From DASRDB01 sp035652815 (GTDB taxonomy: Bacteria > Chloroflexota > Ktedonobacteria > Ktedonobacterales > Ktedonobacteraceae), in NCBI GenBank assembly GCA_035652815.1, contig DASRDB010000015.1, positions 62,001-126,000 on the forward strand: a stretch of 64,000 nt of DNA, written 5' to 3'. Made by a program: the position numbers and the translations under genes. The notes under the pieces were generated by a model. That model made no database searches and was not told the origin of the DNA. It saw only the letters and a program-made list of their open reading frames with translations. Positions 17,011-26,100 of the stretch are shown here, piece after piece; within the stretch, counting starts at the first letter, position 1; each line of letters starts with the position of its first letter.

Positions 17011-17865
17011 GTGAAGCAGGTAGGTTTAGTTGGTTTTCCCGTCGCACATTCGCGGTCTCCACAGATGCAGAATGCTGGTTTTCGCACGCTGGGAATCGAC
17101 GCGCACTATGCCTTGTGGGAAACGCCACCGGAGAGCCTTGAAAAGCGCATCGCTTCGCTTCGTTCGCCAGAATTTCTCGGGGCGAACGTGACCATCCCTT
17201 ACAAAGAACAGGTGGTGGCGCTGCTCGACGAGTGTGACCTGCAGGCAAGGCGTATTGGAGCGGTCAATACCATTGTTCATCGCTATGGGAGATTGATTGG
17301 TTATAATACGGATGCGCCCGGCTTGCTTCGTGCCCTTGCAGAATGCCCAGGCTATCCATTTCATAGTGCGGGAAAAAAGGTAGTCATTCTCGGTACGGGT
17401 GGCGCGGCTCGGGGTGCAGCGGTTGCGCTATTGGACGCGGGAGCGGCGAGCATTACTTTTCTTGGACGCAGCGTGGCAAATGTGCAGGCTCTCCGGCAGC
17501 ATATATTAGCACTCTCTAGCGGGACAGTGGTTCAGGGGGCCATATTTCATAGTATCGAAGCTGATACGTTTTTGCGTGAAGCAGACCTGGTGGTGAATGC
17601 CACCTCGGTTGGCTTGAAAAGCGGGGATGATACTATACTTTTCGATGTATCGTTGTTACCTGCGGATGCGCTTGTAATGGATATGATCTTCAACGTAGAA
17701 CGAACTGCCCTCTTGCAAGCTGCCCTGGAGCGCGGGTGCCGTATTTTAAATGGACTGCCAATGCTGCTCTATCAGGGAACGCTGGCTTTTGAATTATGGA
17801 CCGGGCGAGACGCGCCGGTAGCAGTCATGCGCGAGGCATTGGGACTGCAATCAAGAATCAGGTAG
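17011..17865 (+). CDS. aroE: shikimate dehydrogenase
   Basis: NADPH-dependent reduction of 3-dehydroshikimate. The substrate domain has GFPVAHSRSPQMQNAGF, GANVTIPYKE with the catalytic Lys, and IGYNTDAPG. The Rossmann part has ILGTGGAARGAAVALL, followed by DLVVNATSVGL and GLPMLLYQGTLAFELW. The start is set at GTG 17011 because AGGAG lies 5 bases upstream; an upstream TTG in frame would overlap aroKB. 284 residues, 8 bases after the aroKB stop. Confidence 0.95.
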   Translation: MKQVGLVGFPVAHSRSPQMQNAGFRTLGIDAHYALWETPPESLEKRIASLRSPEFLGANVTIPYKEQVVALLDECDLQARRIGAVNTIVHRYGRLIGYNTDAPGLLRALAECPGYPFHSAGKKVVILGTGGAARGAAVALLDAGAASITFLGRSVANVQALRQHILALSSGTVVQGAIFHSIEADTFLREADLVVNATSVGLKSGDDTILFDVSLLPADALVMDMIFNVERTALLQAALERGCRILNGLPMLLYQGTLAFELWTGRDAPVAVMREALGLQSRIR

Positions 17866-17871
17866 GGTTAT

Positions 17872-19041
17872 ATGTTCAGGTTTCTAACTTCGGGTGAGTC
17901 ACATGGTCCGGGATTGACGGCCATTATCGAGGGTCTTCCTGCCGGATTGCCTTTGAGTGCTGAGGATATCGATATCCATTTGCAGCGCAGGCAGGGCGGC
18001 TATGGGCGCGGCGGCAGGATGAAAATTGAACGCGACCGGGCCACCTTTCGTTCGGGCGTGCGTCATGGATATACGCTTGGCTCGCCAATCACGCTCGAAA
18101 TCGAGAATCGCGACTGGCAAAACTGGCAGGTCAAGATGAGCGTGGCTCCCGTTGAGGAAGCGGTTGAGCCTGTGACGCTGGCTCGACCCGGACATGCGGA
18201 TTTCGCGGGAACAATCAAATATGGACATGATGATATTCGCAACGTGATTGAACGTTCCAGCGCTCGTGAGACTGCCGCTCGCGTGGCTGTCGGGGCTGTG
18301 TGTCTTGCCTTTTTGCGCCAGTTTGGCATCGAAATTCATAGCCACGTGTTGACTATTGGCCCCATTGGAGATACAGGAGCTTTGTGCAGCGCCATCGGCA
18401 CGCATTTTGATGAGGCATACTGGCAGCAGGTGGAACAATCTCCAGTGCGCTGCGGCAATGTGGAACTGACGCAACAGATGATCGCCTATATTCAGGACTC
18501 CAAGGCGCGAGCGGATACTTGCGGCGGTATTTTTGAGGTCGTTGCCACTGGTGTACCTGTCGGTCTCGGCAGTTATAGCCAGTGGGATCGCAGACTGAGC
18601 GCTCGTATCGCGATGGCGCTGATGAGCATTCCCTCGGTAAAGGGCGTAGAAATCGGCAATGGTTTCGAGGCTGCAGGGCTGCCCGGAACGCAGGTACACG
18701 ATGTTATCCGGCGTGAAGAGCAAAAGGGCTGGTATCACCTGACTAATAACGCGGGCGGCATTGAGGGTGGCATAAGCAACGGGGAACCAATTGTAGCGCG
18801 GGTGGCCGTCAAACCAATCTCCACGCTGGCTCATCCCCTGCCGACGGTCGATATTCGCAAGGGTGAGAATGTCGAAGAAGGGCGCTATGAACGCAGCGAT
18901 GTTTGCGTGGTTCCTGCTGCTGGAGTGGTTGGTGAAGCCATGCTTGCCATTGCGCTAACTGAGGCATGGTTGGAAAAGTTTGGTGGCGATAGTATGCGTG
19001 AAATTCTGGCAAATTTCATGGCTTACATAAAAAGCATTTGA
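17872..19041 (+). CDS. aroC: chorismate synthase
   Basis: Converts EPSP to chorismate with reduced FMN. The family hallmarks are intact: TSGESHGPGLTAIIEGLPAG, QRRQGGYGRGGRMKIERD, GHADFAGTIKYGHDDIRNVIERSSARETA with the active-site His, and NNAGGIEGGISNGEPIV. 389 residues. It starts 6 bases after the aroE stop and is the last gene of the aro cluster; the long palindrome at 19049-19123 follows. Confidence 0.97.
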   Translation: MFRFLTSGESHGPGLTAIIEGLPAGLPLSAEDIDIHLQRRQGGYGRGGRMKIERDRATFRSGVRHGYTLGSPITLEIENRDWQNWQVKMSVAPVEEAVEPVTLARPGHADFAGTIKYGHDDIRNVIERSSARETAARVAVGAVCLAFLRQFGIEIHSHVLTIGPIGDTGALCSAIGTHFDEAYWQQVEQSPVRCGNVELTQQMIAYIQDSKARADTCGGIFEVVATGVPVGLGSYSQWDRRLSARIAMALMSIPSVKGVEIGNGFEAAGLPGTQVHDVIRREEQKGWYHLTNNAGGIEGGISNGEPIVARVAVKPISTLAHPLPTVDIRKGENVEEGRYERSDVCVVPAAGVVGEAMLAIALTEAWLEKFGGDSMREILANFMAYIKSI

Positions 19042-19048
19042 GGGTTCT

Positions 19049-19123
19049 GTGAACATAAACAATAATTCCGCTTAAAAAACACCTGCCAGGTGTTTTTTAA
19101 GCGGAATTATTGTTTATGTTCAC
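19049..19123. terminator. 37-bp perfect palindrome, probable bidirectional terminator
   Basis: 19049-19085 and 19087-19123 are perfect reverse complements around a single central base. Near the centre, AAAAAACACCTG is followed by CAGGTGTTTTTT, so on either strand an inner 6-bp stem is followed by six Ts, giving a terminator in both directions. It separates aroC from the convergent LysM gene, whose stop codon shares the last base. The arms are far longer than a terminator needs. Confidence 0.7.
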
Positions 19124-19956
19124 TAGCCAAACCTGCTCATCAATGACAGCACATTGTTTACGTAGCGCCAGTTGAAGATGCCCCGGTGAATAACGTTCCA
19201 GCCGCCTTCATTGTAGGCACTGACCACTTTTGGCAGGTAGCCATGAAAGTTGATCCACAACCAGCGCAGGTAAGTTGTGCCGAGCATGATGTTGTCCCAT
19301 AGGTGGTAGGGGTCGCGGCGGATGCCGGTGCTGCTGTTGATGGACATGGCCGTGTAGGGCATCAATTGCATCACGCCGATGCCACCATCCCAGGCGATGA
19401 CGTGCTGGTACCAGCCGCTCTCCTGCCAGGCGATGGCGAGAACAAGATTCACGGGAAGCCCGTTGATGCGAGCCGCCTGACGCAGTAACGCTGCTACTTG
19501 CGAGCGAGTTGACCATTGTAGGGCATCGTAGGCGTACCAGCGAACGACGCCGTTCGCCAGAAGGCCGCTTGAACTACGTCCACCGCCGGCATTACCGCCC
19601 TGTATGTGGTAAGGGATGCAGAGCCGTTGACCGACAAAGATCAGATTCACATTGCGAATGCCGTTCACTTGTGCTAGCGTCCAGTAACTGGTATGATATC
19701 TCCAGGAGATGGCGCTTAGGGTATCGCCTCGATGGACTGTATACCAGTTGCACCCGTTTCCAGGTCCTGGATTTGCCGCCTGTGCAGTGTGCTGGTTGTT
19801 CGAGATCAAAAAGGAACTGAATAACAGGGTAGCAGTAAAAACGAGTAAGACAAACTGCCTGGAATAACGCAGTTGCATATGGGAATACCACTTTCCTATT
19901 GTGCGTTCGTCCCTGGACATGGTTGCCTTTATAGCGTTTTCTGATTGAATTACCAT
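19123..19956 (-). CDS. secreted LysM / lytic transglycosylase (SLT) protein
   Basis: A predicted peptidoglycan-cleaving exported protein. A basic segment and hydrophobic helix (FVLLVFTATLLFSSFLI, about residues 36-52) with AQA beyond it act as signal or anchor. A LysM domain follows (WYTVHRGDTLSAISWRY to IFVGQRLCIP), then an SLT domain with AIAWQESGW carrying the catalytic Glu, GGIGVMQLMP and a YNEG-type motif. The start at 19956 is chosen because GGAGA lies 7 bases before that ATG; the frame is open a further 31 codons upstream. It may act in cell-wall remodelling. Confidence 0.88.
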   Translation of the reverse strand: MVIQSENAIKATMSRDERTIGKWYSHMQLRYSRQFVLLVFTATLLFSSFLISNNQHTAQAANPGPGNGCNWYTVHRGDTLSAISWRYHTSYWTLAQVNGIRNVNLIFVGQRLCIPYHIQGGNAGGGRSSSGLLANGVVRWYAYDALQWSTRSQVAALLRQAARINGLPVNLVLAIAWQESGWYQHVIAWDGGIGVMQLMPYTAMSINSSTGIRRDPYHLWDNIMLGTTYLRWLWINFHGYLPKVVSAYNEGGWNVIHRGIFNWRYVNNVLSLMSRFG

Positions 19957-20302
19957 GTGTATCTCCTCTCTGTTTCCACTATAGCGAGCAACCAAATAGA
20001 CGATGATCGATGAAAGGTGCGTGGAAATATTCAGGCTCCGTTCAGCCAATTTTCAGCAAATATGCTTAGATTCATAGCAGATATGAAATAAATGGGGTTG
20101 TTGTGACGTCATACAAGTACACATCCCAGGTAGTATGCCCGTTTTCTCTTTTACAAGATGCTGTGGCGTGGTACACTACTTGAGAAGTGGACGAATTATA
20201 TTGCTCAGTTATATAATCTGTTGGTGCCGTTGTATATCTTGTTTCCTGTAAGGGCAGGGTAGCACAAGTTCCAGGTTTGGACCTTTTGGAGAGAAGTAAA
20301 GT
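19957..20302. other. intergenic region between divergent genes
   Basis: About 345 bases with no convincing gene. A TATAAT at 20212-20217 lies about 90 bases before moxR and may be its -10, but no good -35 is placed correctly. On the minus strand a TATAGT near 19985-19980 may serve the LysM gene. No strong dyad seen. Confidence 0.4.
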
Positions 20303-21274
20303 ATGCAGTCAATTCAAGACCTCGCTACTGCCGTCCAGCGTGTGATTAGCAATGTAGAAAAAGTCATCGTCGGTAAAGCTGAACCGGTAGCCTTCAGCCT
20401 GATCGCCGTCATCTGTCGGGGGCATGTTCTGATTGAAGATGTGCCGGGTGTGGGTAAAACGGTTCTGACGAAGGCGATAGCGCGCTCTATCGGGTGTACC
20501 TTTAAACGCATTCAGTTTACGCCTGATCTTTTACCGAGCGATGTAACGGGTGTTTCCATCTATAATCAGAAGACAGGCAACTTTGAATTTCGGCCAGGGC
20601 CAATTATGGCGCAGATCGTGCTGGCCGATGAGGTGAACCGCGCCACTCCGAAAACACAGTCCGCTCTACTTGAGGCGATGGAAGAGAATCAGATCACCGT
20701 TGATGGTATCACGCATCGCCTGCCAGAGCCGTTCATGGTGATGGCAACGCAGAACCCGATTGAGTACGAAGGCACCTTTCCCCTGCCGGAGGCTCAGCTA
20801 GACCGCTTCATGATGAATATTAAGCTTGGCTATCCAAAGCAGGTTGATGAAATGAACATCCTGGATTCGCACCAGTTCCATCATCCCCTGGAAGACCTGA
20901 CGCAGATTATGACCGCCGACGAGCTGGTGAATATTCAGCAGCAGGTACGCAGCATCCATGTTGATCCCTCAATTCGCGAGTATATCGTCGCTATCTCCAA
21001 TGCCACGCGCAATCACGCCAATGTATACCTGGGAGCAAGCCCGCGTGGCTCGCTGGCGCTCTATCGTGGTTCGCAGGCCCTGGCTGCCATGCGCGGGCGA
21101 AATTATGTCATTCCTGACGATGTGAAGCTGCTGGCGAAACCGACGCTTGCTCACCGTATTATCGTCACTCCGGCGGCGCGCGTGCGCTCGATCACATCTT
21201 CGGCAGTGCTGGACGAGATATTACAGACCGTTCCTGTACCCGGTGCCTGGGTCGGTGGCGGAAGGGGGCGCTGA
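20303..21274 (+). CDS. MoxR-family AAA+ ATPase
   Basis: A 323-residue MoxR ATPase: Walker A EDVPGVGKTVLTKAIA, the TPDLLPSDVTGV insert, Walker B VLADEVNRATPKTQSALLEAMEE, sensor 1 MATQNPIEYEGTFPLPEAQLDRF, and an arginine finger region. MoxR proteins act as chaperones or metal-insertion factors, usually beside DUF58 and VWA proteins. GGAGAG precedes the ATG. It heads a four-gene unit ending at the terminator near 25406-25438; only 3 bases separate it from the DUF58 gene. Confidence 0.93.
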   Translation: MQSIQDLATAVQRVISNVEKVIVGKAEPVAFSLIAVICRGHVLIEDVPGVGKTVLTKAIARSIGCTFKRIQFTPDLLPSDVTGVSIYNQKTGNFEFRPGPIMAQIVLADEVNRATPKTQSALLEAMEENQITVDGITHRLPEPFMVMATQNPIEYEGTFPLPEAQLDRFMMNIKLGYPKQVDEMNILDSHQFHHPLEDLTQIMTADELVNIQQQVRSIHVDPSIREYIVAISNATRNHANVYLGASPRGSLALYRGSQALAAMRGRNYVIPDDVKLLAKPTLAHRIIVTPAARVRSITSSAVLDEILQTVPVPGAWVGGGRGR

Positions 21275-21277
21275 TTT

Positions 21278-22489
21278 ATGCGTCCGTGGCAGGCCATTCT
21301 CCTGGTTCTCGTGCTGGCATTCTTTGCTATCAGTAGCGGGTGGCATGTCCTCTACTTGCTTACCTATGTTCTGCTGACTCTGCTGATCCTGTCCTGGCTC
21401 TGGGCGCGTTACAGCCTGCGGAAGATGATTTTCCGGCGCACTGCCAGCAGCGGGCGCGTGCAGGTGGGAGAAATCTTTGAGGAGCGCCTGATGCTTGATA
21501 ATGTCAGCGTGTTGCCGAAGTTGTGGGTGCAGATCGCTGATGGCTCAACGTTGCCTGGTCATCGCGCCGGATACGTCGCCAGCATGGGCGGGCGCAAACG
21601 TGCCACGTGGCGCGCGCGCACGCTCTGCAAACAGCGCGGGCGCTTCCAACTTGGCCCCGTCACCGCGACCAGCGGCGATCCCTTTGGCATGTTCAAGCGG
21701 CGCATTTTTCTTACCGAGCCGAAGGATTTGCTGGTCTTGCCGCGTGTCTATCCGATCAGCAACTTTGTGTTGTTTACGGGCGGCTTACCGGGAAGAGGAC
21801 GCAGTTCGCGCCGCGCTTTGCATACCACCACTAATGCAACCACGATCCGTGAATATATGACAGGTGACGCGCTTAATCGCATACATTGGCGGTCAAGCGC
21901 GCATTATAATAAATTAATGGTGAAGGAATTTGACCTGGACCCTTCAGTTGATGTCTGGATCATTCTGGATTTGAACGAGGCAGTTCAGGCCGGTGAGGGC
22001 GAACATTCCACGGAAGAGTATGGTGTCACCATAGCGGCAACCATTGCCAACTACCTGTTACGGCAGGACGTATCTTTAGGTATGATTGTCACTGGCGAGC
22101 ATCGTGAATTTCTCTCGCTCGATCGCGGCGACCGGCAGATTGAGCGCGTGCTGGAATTGCTCGCTGTAGTGAGGTCAGGATCAGGCCCTGATTTGAAAGA
22201 GGCGCTGGCGATGGAGGCCTTCCAGTTTGGCAGGAATACGATGGCAATTATCATCACTCCCTCGTCATCGCGTGATTGGCATGATGGCGTGCGCCATCTC
22301 CAGCGGCGAGGCGTGCAGGTTGCGGTGATCGGTCTGGATGCTGCCTCTTTTAATGATGCGCCAGAGGATGAAGATACACTTGCTTTTCTTGAAGGGGCAG
22401 GTGTGCCGGTTATACGAGTCAAACGCGATTCCTCCATTAGCGAGGCGCTTGAGAAAGAAGCTGAGACGGCTTATGCGCGTCGAAGATAG
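21278..22489 (+). CDS. DUF58-domain membrane protein
   Basis: A 403-residue protein with two adjacent N-terminal membrane helices (residues about 6-45), then a beta-rich region and the DUF58 signature GDALNRIHWRSSAHYNKLMV followed by DVWIILDLNEAV, a VWA-like fold start. DUF58 proteins are regular partners of MoxR ATPases and TgpA-type transglutaminases. The molecular role is unknown. It is encoded between those two genes, which supports a membrane complex. Confidence 0.9.
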   Translation: MRPWQAILLVLVLAFFAISSGWHVLYLLTYVLLTLLILSWLWARYSLRKMIFRRTASSGRVQVGEIFEERLMLDNVSVLPKLWVQIADGSTLPGHRAGYVASMGGRKRATWRARTLCKQRGRFQLGPVTATSGDPFGMFKRRIFLTEPKDLLVLPRVYPISNFVLFTGGLPGRGRSSRRALHTTTNATTIREYMTGDALNRIHWRSSAHYNKLMVKEFDLDPSVDVWIILDLNEAVQAGEGEHSTEEYGVTIAATIANYLLRQDVSLGMIVTGEHREFLSLDRGDRQIERVLELLAVVRSGSGPDLKEALAMEAFQFGRNTMAIIITPSSSRDWHDGVRHLQRRGVQVAVIGLDAASFNDAPEDEDTLAFLEGAGVPVIRVKRDSSISEALEKEAETAYARRR

Positions 22490-22555
22490 CCTTTGTGTAT
22501 ATCGCTCCTGTATGTTGCCAATGAGGGTTCAGGAGCGGTCCAGGAGGTAAAAGCT

Positions 22556-25039
22556 ATGCAAAATGCCTCGATAGAACAATTATCCCGCATCATATCAGAG
22601 CCGCGCCCTGAGGGTGGCTCGGGTCAGAATAAGCGCCTGCACCCACGCAATCCGCTCTCGCAGATTCACCTGAGTCTTGCCGAGGGCTGGTTTTCGCTCT
22701 TCTTGCTCGCCGTAGTCGTTTATAGTACCATCTGGTGTGTTCAGGCGGCTGACTGGGTAGCCAACCTCAATGTTCTGACGCTGACGACGGCGCTCGGGCT
22801 GCTTGCAGGCGTTATTGCCGCCAAGCAGCGTCGTCTATCACGCTGGTTGGTGCATCCTCTGGCAGTGGTGTTGGGCATTTTGCTGGCTTTCTGGCAGACA
22901 GCGCAGGCTGATTATGCTGGTAATACCGCTCAATTTATGAACGGTATACACCAGTGGTTTATTCTCGCTCTGAATGGCGGTACCAGTACCGATGATTCCA
23001 TCTTCCTGTTTTTAATCACCGGATTGAGTTTTTTACTTGCCTATGCCAGCGCCTGGCTGCTCTATCGCACGCGCAGCCCCTGGCTAATGATCCTTGCCAA
23101 TGCTTTTGTTCTGTTAATTAACCTGAGCAATATACAGCCAGGCTATATCGTCTTCCTGGTGGTCTTCCTGGTTGCTTCCCTGCTACTGTTGCTGCGTTTT
23201 AACCTCTATGAATCCTCTATTCGCTGGCGTCGTTTAGGGCTTCGTTGCTCAGACGACCTGGGATGGGAATTCATGCAGGCTGGAGCGATTGTTTCGATTG
23301 GCATTCTCATCTTTGCCTGGCTGCTTCCCTCGGGCTATGTCAATGATGCTGCCTATCAGATCTGGAGCGTCGATAATAATCCCTGGGTGCAGATGGAGAA
23401 TCTCTGGAACCGGCTGGTCTCCGTGAATGGGAGTTATAACGCGCTCAATCATGGCAACTTTACCAATACGCTGACACTCGGCGGCAATCCAAATTTGAGT
23501 GACGCGGTGGTTTTCAAGGTGAAGACCGATGATGGCACACAATACCTGGCATCCATAAGCTATGATACGTATACGGGACGGGACTGGACGAATGGGGCAA
23601 CCGATGGCATTTCCAATGCTTCAGGAGCGCCCATTTATGATGGTTCGCAGGATTTGCGCTCTATACAGCAAACGATTACTGTGGTTAATCCACCCGGGGA
23701 AGACGCGCCTTACCTGTTTGGCGCGTCCCAAATCGCAACAGCCGATCAGAGCGCAAATATCGTGTATCGAAAGTCGGACGGCTCTGTTGTGGCCTGGCTG
23801 CGCACAAATGGTGCCTTGGCGGCGGGAGATCACTATACTGTTACATCGTATATCTCAGGGGCAGATATCAAAACGCTGGAGGGCATTCCACTTCCCGCGG
23901 ATGCTCCCTCGTATACTCCTAATCCCTATAGTCCTGACGAATCGCCGCCGGTTGGTTACTACAGCCCTGCTATTCTCAAGAGCTACCTGCAACTACCTTC
24001 AGGGCTGGATGTTAACATTAAAAACCTCGCCCAGAGAATAACCGCGCCTTACAAGACCATGTATGACAAAGCTTCTGCTTTGGAAAATTACCTGCGCGAG
24101 AACTATACGTATAACATAAATGTAAAAGTGCCTTCCGGTGAAGAGCCTGTTTCCTGGTTTCTTTTCCGTGGTCGCCAGGGTTATTGCAATTACTTTGCGG
24201 CTGCTATGGCGATTATGGCGCGTGAAGTAGGCATTCCGGCGCGTGTGGTGGCAGGTTATACGAATGGCAAATACGACGCGAAAACGCATCAATGGGTGAT
24301 TCGCGGCACAGACGCGCATGCCTGGACGCAGGTCTACTTTGCGGGTTTCGGCTGGGTGAACTTCGAGCCAACGGCTTCTTTCAGCACGTTTACACGACCT
24401 GTATCCAGCGCTAACAGCTCCAACACCGTCACTCCAGGTGGAACCAGTCTACCGGGCGGCAATGGTAAGCCCAAGCGCCCGATCTTGCCTGATCAGCCTG
24501 GAAATGGCCTGTCAAATGTGCCGAATACCGCGCCGGATACCGCTGCTCAGCTTCCCAGGGATATTGGCCTCTTCCTCTCTGGTCTGCTTGTGCTGCTAGT
24601 GCTGGGCGTAATAGTCTTTGCTCTGTGGTGGCGGCGTTTGTTCAAAGGATACGATTTGCCTGTTCAGATATTCGGGCGTGTTTCTTTACTCGCAAGCTGG
24701 GCGGGTATAACTATGCGTCGTTCGCAAACGCCCTATGAGTATGCCGGAGCGCTTGCAAAAGCGGCACCAGAGCAGGCCGTCACTATTGAGCGACTAGCGG
24801 ATATTTATGTCCGCGATCGCTGGGCAGACCCGTCGAGCGAGATACATCCGAAGCGCTCGGGTGAAGTCGCGGAACTGCCCATATTATGGCAGGTACTCCA
24901 ACCGCGCCTCTTCCTTTACGCGCTCAGGCATCCCTACTTTTTGCGAGGGATTCCAACCGCAATGAAGAAGTTAATGCCCATGCGCAGGCGCAAGAGACGC
25001 GACGAGTCCATCCAGGTTGATAGTAACTGGGTGGAATAG
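22556..25039 (+). CDS. TgpA-like membrane transglutaminase-family protein
   Basis: 827 residues. Several membrane helices fill residues about 35-270, followed by an exterior region, a transglutaminase-like core and a last helix near residues 670-690. The catalytic Cys543 is in QGYCNYFAAAMA, His588 in DAHAWTQVYF, and the acidic residue is in NFEPTAS, where Glu replaces the more common Asp. The C-terminal cytoplasmic tail has a DUF4129-like stretch. The start at 22556 follows AGGAGG, while the frame is open 21 codons upstream. With moxR and DUF58 it forms a conserved operon that may act on envelope proteins. Confidence 0.9.
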   Translation: MQNASIEQLSRIISEPRPEGGSGQNKRLHPRNPLSQIHLSLAEGWFSLFLLAVVVYSTIWCVQAADWVANLNVLTLTTALGLLAGVIAAKQRRLSRWLVHPLAVVLGILLAFWQTAQADYAGNTAQFMNGIHQWFILALNGGTSTDDSIFLFLITGLSFLLAYASAWLLYRTRSPWLMILANAFVLLINLSNIQPGYIVFLVVFLVASLLLLLRFNLYESSIRWRRLGLRCSDDLGWEFMQAGAIVSIGILIFAWLLPSGYVNDAAYQIWSVDNNPWVQMENLWNRLVSVNGSYNALNHGNFTNTLTLGGNPNLSDAVVFKVKTDDGTQYLASISYDTYTGRDWTNGATDGISNASGAPIYDGSQDLRSIQQTITVVNPPGEDAPYLFGASQIATADQSANIVYRKSDGSVVAWLRTNGALAAGDHYTVTSYISGADIKTLEGIPLPADAPSYTPNPYSPDESPPVGYYSPAILKSYLQLPSGLDVNIKNLAQRITAPYKTMYDKASALENYLRENYTYNINVKVPSGEEPVSWFLFRGRQGYCNYFAAAMAIMAREVGIPARVVAGYTNGKYDAKTHQWVIRGTDAHAWTQVYFAGFGWVNFEPTASFSTFTRPVSSANSSNTVTPGGTSLPGGNGKPKRPILPDQPGNGLSNVPNTAPDTAAQLPRDIGLFLSGLLVLLVLGVIVFALWWRRLFKGYDLPVQIFGRVSLLASWAGITMRRSQTPYEYAGALAKAAPEQAVTIERLADIYVRDRWADPSSEIHPKRSGEVAELPILWQVLQPRLFLYALRHPYFLRGIPTAMKKLMPMRRRKRRDESIQVDSNWVE

Positions 25040-25074
25040 AAGGCTTTCGGTTTTCTGGAAAGGAGCATCTTTTT

Positions 25075-25395
25075 ATGGATTTGTTACGTGAGACTGCGCC
25101 ATTTCTGGTTGGTCTATTTCTGCCGCCCCTGGTTATGCTGGCGGTGCGCCCGAGCTGGACGGGGCAACTGAAGTTTGTAACCACCTTCCTGGCGGCACTA
25201 GTCCTGGGTATTTGCGCCAGCACCTTAGCCGGTGAGCTGGCGGCAGGCTTTCCAGATAACCTGATTGCCATACTCATCGATACCTCGCTTGTGTATCTCG
25301 GCTCGCAGGTGGCCTACAGGTTCTTCTGGAAGCCTGTGCTGGAGCCGCGCCTGTCGCAGCCGCCCGAACTGAGTCCCAGGCGAGTTCGCAAATAA
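25075..25395 (+). CDS. small integral membrane protein, unknown function
   Basis: 106 residues with about three hydrophobic segments (residues 8-26, 33-57 and 61-82) and a basic, proline-rich tail. I do not recognise the family. AAGGAG lies 9 bases before the ATG. It is the last gene of the moxR unit, 35 bases after the transglutaminase gene, and is followed by a terminator, so it probably works with that membrane complex. Confidence 0.75.
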   Translation: MDLLRETAPFLVGLFLPPLVMLAVRPSWTGQLKFVTTFLAALVLGICASTLAGELAAGFPDNLIAILIDTSLVYLGSQVAYRFFWKPVLEPRLSQPPELSPRRVRK

Positions 25396-25405
25396 CCCCG
25401 GAGAT

Positions 25406-25438
25406 TGTGGCGCGGAAATGTTTCCGCGTCACATTTTT
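25406..25438 (+). terminator. terminator of the moxR operon
   Basis: TGTGGCGCGGAAA (25406-25418) pairs with 25421-25433, one G-U pair, followed by five Ts at 25434-25438. Confidence 0.8.
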
Positions 25439-25538
25439 CATGGACGAAAAAGACGAACTGCGAACGTCTTTATGAGTGACAAGGCATAAAAACGGCCTGC
25501 GCCAAGATAAAATAGGCCAAATAGGCCAGTTTCTAGCC

Positions 25539-25568
25539 TTGACAAACCGGCAGTAGATTCCGTATACT
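25539..25568 (+). promoter_or_regulatory. strong promoter of the small protein gene
   Basis: A perfect TTGACA at 25539-25544, an 18-base spacer and TATACT at 25563-25568. It drives only the short gene at 25670 before a terminator, giving a single-gene transcript with a leader of about 95 bases. Confidence 0.8.
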
Positions 25569-25669
25569 CGCAAGAGTAGAGATAAATCTTATCTCGGACT
25601 TATTGAACTTCCCAGGTAGAAAACCTGGCAATTCACTTTTGCGCAATCTTATGAAAGGAGATGGCAAGC

Positions 25670-25867
25670 ATGGCTAATCCGATCTGCTTGTTTAACATGA
25701 TCACCATGCCTACGATTCCAACTTGCTCTGGCCATGCTATGCCCATCGGCCTCCGGCAGCGCTACGTGGATCGCGGCATCCTTAACAGGACTTCTGCGCC
25801 CATTTTCGTCTTCGCCGACGGCCGCATTGTGCCCATCTCCAGGGGGTCTCCACCATTCTACGATTGA
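25670..25867 (+). CDS. 65-residue protein of unknown function, single-gene transcript
   Basis: ATG 25670 follows AAAGGAG at a distance of 10 bases. The product starts MANPICLFNMITMPTIPTCS, has two cysteines (residues 6 and 19), a basic middle (LRQRYVDRG) and ends in PFYD. It has no membrane segment or signal peptide, and I do not recognise it. It has its own consensus promoter and terminator, so it is probably real and well expressed. The next genes encode an ABC exporter and acyltransferases, so a peptide precursor is possible, but nothing in the sequence proves it. Confidence 0.6.
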   Translation: MANPICLFNMITMPTIPTCSGHAMPIGLRQRYVDRGILNRTSAPIFVFADGRIVPISRGSPPFYD

Positions 25868-25892
25868 ATAGGTGACAAAAGAAGAGATTTCC

Positions 25893-25946
25893 CCAACCGT
25901 GGGCACTGAAGTAGCAAACGAAAATTCAGTCCCACGGTTTTTTATT
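25893..25946 (+). terminator. terminator after the 65-residue protein gene
   Basis: AACCGTGGG pairs with CCCACGGTT across an internal AT-rich loop that itself contains ACTGAA/TTCAGT, extending the stem, and is followed by a run of Ts. Confidence 0.8.
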
Positions 25947-25974
25947 GTTCTCGTATTTTGTCAGGAAAGGAAGT

Positions 25975-26100
25975 TTGAACACATGTACGCAGAGCGCGTT
26001 AGAAACTGACGGGGGATGTCAGGAATTGCCAGGTATACTAGTTCTGTCGAAAGAAGAACGCTACGAAGCTCTGGCAGGCCTGATCATCGTTGGGGGATGA
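25975..26100 (+). CDS. possible 41-residue leader ORF upstream of the ABC exporter
   Basis: An open frame from TTG 25975 (AGGAA upstream) to TGA 26100, encoding a product that ends LSKEERYEALAGLIIVGG. Its stop overlaps the start of the next ORF (26097) in an ATGA arrangement after a run of five Gs. One more G would join the two into a single 77-residue protein, so this may be a frameshifted gene or a sequence error. Function unknown. Confidence 0.3.
   Translation: MNTCTQSALETDGGCQELPGILVLSKEERYEALAGLIIVGG

Noticed and set aside
17899..18834. 311-codon minus-strand frame opposite aroC
   Set aside because: Shadow of a fully conserved chorismate synthase.
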